DNA of 64,000 nucleotides from a virus: positions 62,001 through 126,000 of the IMG/VR virus record IMGVR_UViG_3300037089_000505. One strand, 5' to 3'. Below, in pieces: positions 61,091 through 64,000 of this stretch (within the stretch, counting starts at the first letter, position 1; every line of letters starts with the position of its first letter). Below the pieces are notes generated by a model. That model was not told the DNA's origin and made no database searches. It worked only from the letters and a program-made list of their open reading frames with translations. The position numbers were made by a program, and so were the translations under genes.

Positions 61091-61099
61091 TATTACAAT
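61081..61099 (+). promoter_or_regulatory. Class-1 promoter element (TTCGA-N8-TACAAT) nested before a terminator
   Basis: GTTTCGA, 8 bases, TACAAT across the Bmp stop codon. The predicted start (~61106) falls inside the 5' arm of the following terminator, so transcripts from here could not form its full stem. It could serve the two tRNA-Gln genes and the kinase. Confidence 0.45.
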
Positions 61100-61100
61100 T

Positions 61101-61127
61101 AGAGGGCAAGGCTTCTTGCCCTCTTTC
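61101..61127 (+). terminator. Rho-independent terminator
   Basis: AGAGGGCAAG-GCTT-CTTGCCCTCT, 10-bp perfect stem followed by TTC; ends the Bmp transcript. Confidence 0.8.
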
Positions 61128-61129
61128 AC

Positions 61130-61203
61130 TCGCCCTTGGCCAAGTGGATTAAGGCAGAAGACTTTGGATCTTCTATGCGCAGGTTCGAATCCTGCAGGGC
61201 GAA
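61130..61203 (+). tRNA. tRNA-Gln (anticodon TTG)
   Basis: Acceptor TCGCCCT/AGGGCGA with discriminator A, anticodon stem GAAGA/TCTTC and loop CTTTGGA (TTG at 34-36, G37), T arm GCAGG-TTCGAAT-CCTGC. CCA not encoded. Confidence 0.88.
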
Positions 61204-61213
61204 TATTTACACT

Positions 61214-61286
61214 GTCCCGTAGCTTAGCTGGCCGAAAGCGTCTGTCTCTGGAACAGAAGAGCCTCCGTTCAAATCGGAGCGGGACA
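61214..61286 (+). tRNA. tRNA-Gln (anticodon CTG)
   Basis: Acceptor GTCCCGT/GCGGGAC, anticodon stem TCTGT/ACAGA with loop CTCTGGA (CTG at 34-36), T arm CTCCG-TTCAAAT-CGGAG, discriminator A. With the TTG tRNA it covers both Gln codons; no suppressor (CTA) version is present. Confidence 0.88.
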
Positions 61287-61301
61287 AAAAGAAAGGGAAA
61301 C

Positions 61302-61718
61302 ATGGAACTAATAATTTCAATCGGTCTCCCCGGCTCTGGCAAATCTACTTACTATCGCACAGCGCTTGCGAAAAGTCACACACAAATCTCCAAGGATCTA
61401 ATGAGCGGCTCTCCAACTAGAAAAAATCAGATTCAGATTGACATGATTACTCAATCTCTAACTAAAGGATTGAATGCAGTAATCGACAATACTAGTGTCA
61501 CAGCTGAAGTTCGGAGGCCTTTAATTGAGCTCGGCCACAAACTTGGCGCAAAGGTAATTGCGTATTACTTTCCGACTTCAGTCAAAGATTGTATTGCTCG
61601 CAATGCTCAGCGAACGGGTAGGGCTAAAGTACCAAATGTGGCTATCTACACTATGGCAAAGAAGCTTCAAGGGCCAACAAAAGCTGAAGGCTTTGACGAC
61701 ATAATTACGATCAATTGA
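61302..61718 (+). CDS. P-loop kinase, polynucleotide-kinase-like
   Basis: 138 residues from the ATG at 61302 (AAAGGGAAA). ISIGLPGSGKSTYYRTAL Walker A, QISKDLM, AVIDNTSVTAEVRRPLIELG and AYYFPTSVKDCIARNAQRTG (lid Arg residues), ending MAKKLQGPTKAEGFDDIITI: the AAA_33/PNK 5'-kinase layout without phosphatase or ligase domains. It could phosphorylate 5'-OH RNA ends so that Rnl1-type ligase can seal them. Sits directly after two tRNAs. The nucleic-acid substrate is inferred. Confidence 0.78.
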   Translation: MELIISIGLPGSGKSTYYRTALAKSHTQISKDLMSGSPTRKNQIQIDMITQSLTKGLNAVIDNTSVTAEVRRPLIELGHKLGAKVIAYYFPTSVKDCIARNAQRTGRAKVPNVAIYTMAKKLQGPTKAEGFDDIITIN

Positions 61719-61725
61719 GGCATCT

Positions 61726-61989
61726 ATGAATGAAACTGATCATCCTATTTTTCAAAGCTTGACTGATTTTAATTGGTATAAGTCTTCGCTAGACGTTGCC
61801 AGTCGTTACCATTTCCGCCACCGTGGAGAGCCTAAGAAATATCCTTGCAAGCTTCTTCACTCCGAATTTGATTCAGATTCTAACGGACCTGACGGTTATA
61901 ATCATTCTTTCATTTACTTACAGGAAGTCAAGTGTCCGATGTGTGAACACAAAGAGTTTGTGTGGCCACAAATTGAGGACGAAACATGA
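61726..61989 (+). CDS. Small Cys protein
   Basis: 87 residues. NWYKSSLDVASRYHFRHRGE, then YPCKLLHS and VKCPMCEHKEFVWPQ: a CxxC plus an upstream Cys. ATGA overlap with the next gene. Unknown. Confidence 0.5.
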   Translation: MNETDHPIFQSLTDFNWYKSSLDVASRYHFRHRGEPKKYPCKLLHSEFDSDSNGPDGYNHSFIYLQEVKCPMCEHKEFVWPQIEDET

Positions 61990-62516
61990 ACCAAGAAAAT
62001 ACAAAAAAGCTTTTAGATCGATTCAATTTCTTTCAGCCCACTATGCATAATCCAAGAAGATTTTGGGGCTTTGAATGCGGAGACGGTTGGTTTGAGTTGA
62101 TTTGGAAGCTATGTGAAGATTTAGATGAAATGCGAAAGCATTTAATCATTATTCCAGAAGATCCATTTCAGGCTCTTCAAGTCAAAGAAAAATTCGGCGG
62201 ATTAAGATTTTACATCAATGGGTGTAGCAATGACATGTTCCAGCGAATTCTCAAAGCTGAACATGATTCTTTTTCAATTTGTGAAAATTGCGGAAAGGCA
62301 GGCGAGCTCAGACCGGGCGGATGGGTTAAAACTCTTTGTGATGAATGCTGCGAAGCTCGCTATGTAGAAGATTGTAGCATGTGTCATTTGTGCCATGATC
62401 CAAACGAAGAAACTATTCAAGCTATTCAAGAAGCTCGTGGAAGCGAAAATATTTCTCCCGAGCCATTAGAGCCTATTGAAAAACTACTTGAGGACTATGA
62501 TAAGAGGAATCCATGA
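61986..62516 (+). CDS. Zinc-ribbon phage protein
   Basis: 176 residues. GFECGDGWFELIWKLCEDLD, VKEKFGGLRFYINGCSNDMF, then ICENCGKAGELRPGGWVKTL and CDECC. This combination (VKEKFGxLRFY with a C-terminal two-CxxC finger closing in TLCxxC) is typical of a widespread phage/bacterial hypothetical family. Additional Cys (CSMCHLCHD) may make a second metal site. Function unknown. Confidence 0.65.
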   Translation: MNQENTKKLLDRFNFFQPTMHNPRRFWGFECGDGWFELIWKLCEDLDEMRKHLIIIPEDPFQALQVKEKFGGLRFYINGCSNDMFQRILKAEHDSFSICENCGKAGELRPGGWVKTLCDECCEARYVEDCSMCHLCHDPNEETIQAIQEARGSENISPEPLEPIEKLLEDYDKRNP

Positions 62517-62815
62517 TCTTAGCGTTTAAACTAACAATGCCTGGTTCGCCAAGTTGGAATGGAAAATGGAGCGGCGAAGGTCGACTCTATGCACGAACTC
62601 GAACAGTCACAAAGAAAAAAGGCGAAGAGGTTTTGGGCGGATCTGACAAGAAATTCTTCGGCTATCGCTGGTCTGATGGTTGGTTTGCTAGTGTTGAAGT
62701 TGAACAAGTGAACAGCAACGAAAAAAGAAAACTCACAAAAGATTCAGTTGGATTTGCTAGCTATGATTGGATGATAGATTCAATTCTAACTCACGGCAAA
62801 ATCTTAGCCTCTTAG
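62513..62815 (+). CDS. Hypothetical protein
   Basis: 100 residues, ATGA-coupled. Strand-rich and Trp/Gly-rich (TMPGSPSWNGKWSGEGRLYA; GYRWSDGWFASVEVEQVNSN). Likely a beta-grasp or barrel; unknown. Confidence 0.5.
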   Translation: MILAFKLTMPGSPSWNGKWSGEGRLYARTRTVTKKKGEEVLGGSDKKFFGYRWSDGWFASVEVEQVNSNEKRKLTKDSVGFASYDWMIDSILTHGKILAS

Positions 62816-62882
62816 CTTTTTCAAAAACGTACCAAACATTGGCAGTAAAGACGCAAAGATAAAAGCGAAGGAGGGACCGCTA

Positions 62883-63095
62883 ATGAGTGATTTCAATGTT
62901 GAAGATGATCTAGTATATAAGGTGTCCGATGGCGACCCAGATACTGACGACAGCGATGATTTGGATCCATCCGATTTTCCTGATTTCGACATTCCAGATG
63001 ATTTTGATCCCGATGATGACGATGCTTTCGATGACGACAACGTCCTTGATGATTTTGAGGATGACGATATCGACATCGATATAGACGAGCAGTAA
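62883..63095 (+). CDS. Extremely acidic Asp-rich protein
   Basis: 70 residues, mostly Asp with interspersed Phe/Ile/Pro (PDFDIPDDFDPDDDDAFDDD). Almost no basic residues. SD GGAGGG and a strong terminator after it. Such charge is seen in DNA-mimic and in nucleic-acid-machinery tail proteins; intrinsic disorder is likely. No specific family. Confidence 0.6.
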   Translation: MSDFNVEDDLVYKVSDGDPDTDDSDDLDPSDFPDFDIPDDFDPDDDDAFDDDNVLDDFEDDDIDIDIDEQ

Positions 63096-63109
63096 AAACA
63101 AAACAATTG

Positions 63110-63134
63110 GCCAGCTTTGTCGCTGGCTTTTTTG
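63110..63134 (+). terminator. Rho-independent terminator
   Basis: GCCAGC-TTTGTC-GCTGGC followed by TTTTTTG. Confidence 0.85.
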
Positions 63135-63146
63135 TGTGTAGTAAGA

Positions 63147-63157
63147 AAGATAATTCT
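63147..63157 (+). promoter_or_regulatory. Class-2 element AAGATAA-N4-ATG
   Basis: AGAAAGATAATTCT before the ATG at 63158, just after a terminator; no SD. Because no upstream transcript should pass the terminator, a promoter function is the natural reading here. Confidence 0.55.
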
Positions 63158-63439
63158 ATGGCAAGAGCAGTAAAGAGATTAGTCGTCGGTCAACAATATA
63201 TAGATAAATCGCCAAGTGTACCAAAGGCCTTTTTCTTAATAAAAGTTAAATATATTGATAAACGTACTCGCCGACCAGCTATAAGTCGATTAGCTAAAAT
63301 AACTCGTAAAGGTGTCACTTCAGACATATACCCTTTGAGTGGCGGCTATGAGTTTCAAGATGACGCTCATACCAAACGCACATACAACAAACATGAGTTC
63401 ATCAAATTCATTTACAAAAAAATAGATACGGAGTTTTAA
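63158..63439 (+). CDS. Small basic protein, possible distant paralogue-family member
   Basis: 93 residues from the ATG at 63158. ARAVKRLVVGQQYIDKSPSV, FFLIKVKYIDKRTRRPAISR, and a C-terminal YNKHEFIKFIYKKIDTEF that resembles the (F/L)IKxIF helix of the 53.9-58.4 kb family. Shares the class-2 element with that cluster. Confidence 0.55.
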   Translation: MARAVKRLVVGQQYIDKSPSVPKAFFLIKVKYIDKRTRRPAISRLAKITRKGVTSDIYPLSGGYEFQDDAHTKRTYNKHEFIKFIYKKIDTEF

Positions 63440-63440
63440 T

Positions 63441-63872
63441 ATGAAGAAGCTATTATTAACCTTAGCCTTATTATTAGTAGCAGCAATAAGTTTTGCTACT
63501 TCAACTGTTACCGACTGGAGCAAATATTGGACTAATAGACTCACTACTGTCGGCGTAGTAGCTGGCGTAACTAAAGTCAATGCGTTATATTTAGTGAACT
63601 TTGTAGGAACACCAACAAATAACGAACTTAGAATAATAGTAACCTGTAGTGATCCTACTGTTGTGTTTACTAAGTATGATAATATAGCTATATCAGCCGC
63701 TATCATAAAGAATTTGAGTGCCATCAAAACATATAATGGATTGACAACAATATACATAGTCACTTTTCCTTACACGAGAGCTATGTTTGTCAAAGATTTA
63801 TTAGCACCACCGAAGAAACAAAATTTAATGAGTATAACGGTATTAAAAGATGAAACCCAAAAAAAGAAATAA
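63441..63872 (+). CDS. Secreted hypothetical protein
   Basis: 143 residues. A signal peptide (ALLLVAAISFA), then an alpha/beta mature part (NNELRIIVTCSDPTVVFTKY; LTTIYIVTFPYTRAMFVKDL) and a Lys-rich end. SD GGAG. Similar in kind to the exported proteins at 9213 and 12300. Confidence 0.55.
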   Translation: MKKLLLTLALLLVAAISFATSTVTDWSKYWTNRLTTVGVVAGVTKVNALYLVNFVGTPTNNELRIIVTCSDPTVVFTKYDNIAISAAIIKNLSAIKTYNGLTTIYIVTFPYTRAMFVKDLLAPPKKQNLMSITVLKDETQKKK

Positions 63873-64000
63873 TACTCGAAAACCTCGAACGACACTACCA
63901 GCAGCACCAGTCATTGTTCAACTTCAACAACCGCCAGCTCTCATTGAAGAAAAAAAGTCTCCTCTTAGAAATTTATTTGAAAAGTGGATTGCTCCTCTTA
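63850..64000 (+). CDS. Basic Pro-rich protein, N-terminal fragment
   Basis: At least 50 residues, running off the right edge (MKPKKRNNTRKPRTTLPAAP start). Overlaps the gene before by 23 bases. Disordered basic N-terminus, then SPLRNLFEKWIAPL. No function visible. Confidence 0.5.
   Translation, partial: MKPKKRNNTRKPRTTLPAAPVIVQLQQPPALIEEKKSPLRNLFEKWIAPL

Noticed and set aside
1-64000. Bacterial chromosome or plasmid rather than phage
   Set aside because: Not fully excluded, because no virion gene is present, but tight small-gene packing, phage-type ligases, YopX, split intein with Vsr-like nuclease, tRNA cluster and tmRNA together fit a huge phage much better.

Overview
The window looks like an accessory/metabolic stretch of a very large double-stranded DNA phage genome (jumbo-phage scale). 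Genes are small, tightly packed and almost all on the + strand. Many are coupled through ATGA, TAATG, GTGA or TTGA overlaps. The stretch carries RNA and DNA ligases, a class II ribonucleotide reductase, a tmRNA, tRNAs, HNH and Vsr-like endonucleases and a YopX-like protein. No capsid, tail, portal or terminase gene is recognisable here, so the phage assignment is an inference from gene content. Signal peptides, lipoboxes and predicted outer-membrane barrels point to a Gram-negative (diderm) host. A spirochaete-like host is possible (secreted Bmp-family protein, signal-peptide style) but unproven. TAG is used as an ordinary stop.

Layout. 1-13.1 kb: an unusually dense set of exported proteins (lipoproteins, WGP-motif PEGA-like proteins, a polysaccharide deacetylase, a lysozyme-like protein, three barrel-like proteins, a Rap1a/Tai-like protein), plus an Rnl5-type RNA ligase. 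13.1-13.8 kb: a GC-richer gene with its own promoter and terminator. 13.8-24.1 kb: small zinc-ribbon and hypothetical genes with M14 peptidase, SET, family-4-type UDG, HAD and ATP-grasp genes, a broken alkyltransferase gene, and a four-unit repeat array beside AT-rich DNA (15.94-16.08 kb). 24.2-33 kb: DNA ligase, many tiny membrane proteins, Nudix, Thg1-like polymerase and nicotinate phosphoribosyltransferase. 34.4-37.9 kb: a T4 Rnl1-type RNA ligase gene split by a split intein, with a membrane-protein gene and a Vsr-like endonuclease gene between its halves. 38-47 kb: Cys-rich tandem paralogues, RtcB, a second Rap1a/Tai-like protein, lipoproteins and an ornithine-decarboxylase-like enzyme. 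47.0-48.6 kb: the only minus-strand operon. 48.6-53.5 kb: a nucleotidase-like gene, tmRNA and class II RNR. 53.5-58.4 kb: a family of small paralogous proteins interrupted by an HNH gene and a tRNA. 58.4-64 kb: tRNAs (one interrupted), structured non-coding DNA, C39-like peptidase, Bmp-family binding protein, a polynucleotide-kinase-like P-loop protein and an Asp-rich protein.

How it fits together. Rnl5-like ligase, Rnl1-like split ligase, RtcB, Thg1-like polymerase and a PNK-like kinase form an RNA/tRNA-repair toolkit next to phage tRNAs and tmRNA. RNR, nucleotidase, Nudix and PncB feed nucleotide and NAD pools. A recurrent element, GYWTCGA-N8-TAnnnT, lies upstream of at least thirteen genes or operons. 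At six of them the start codon is only 5-6 nt past the -10-like hexamer, which predicts leaderless mRNAs, including both halves of the split RNA ligase. A second element, AAGATAA-N4-ATG, precedes six genes that lack a good Shine-Dalgarno site.
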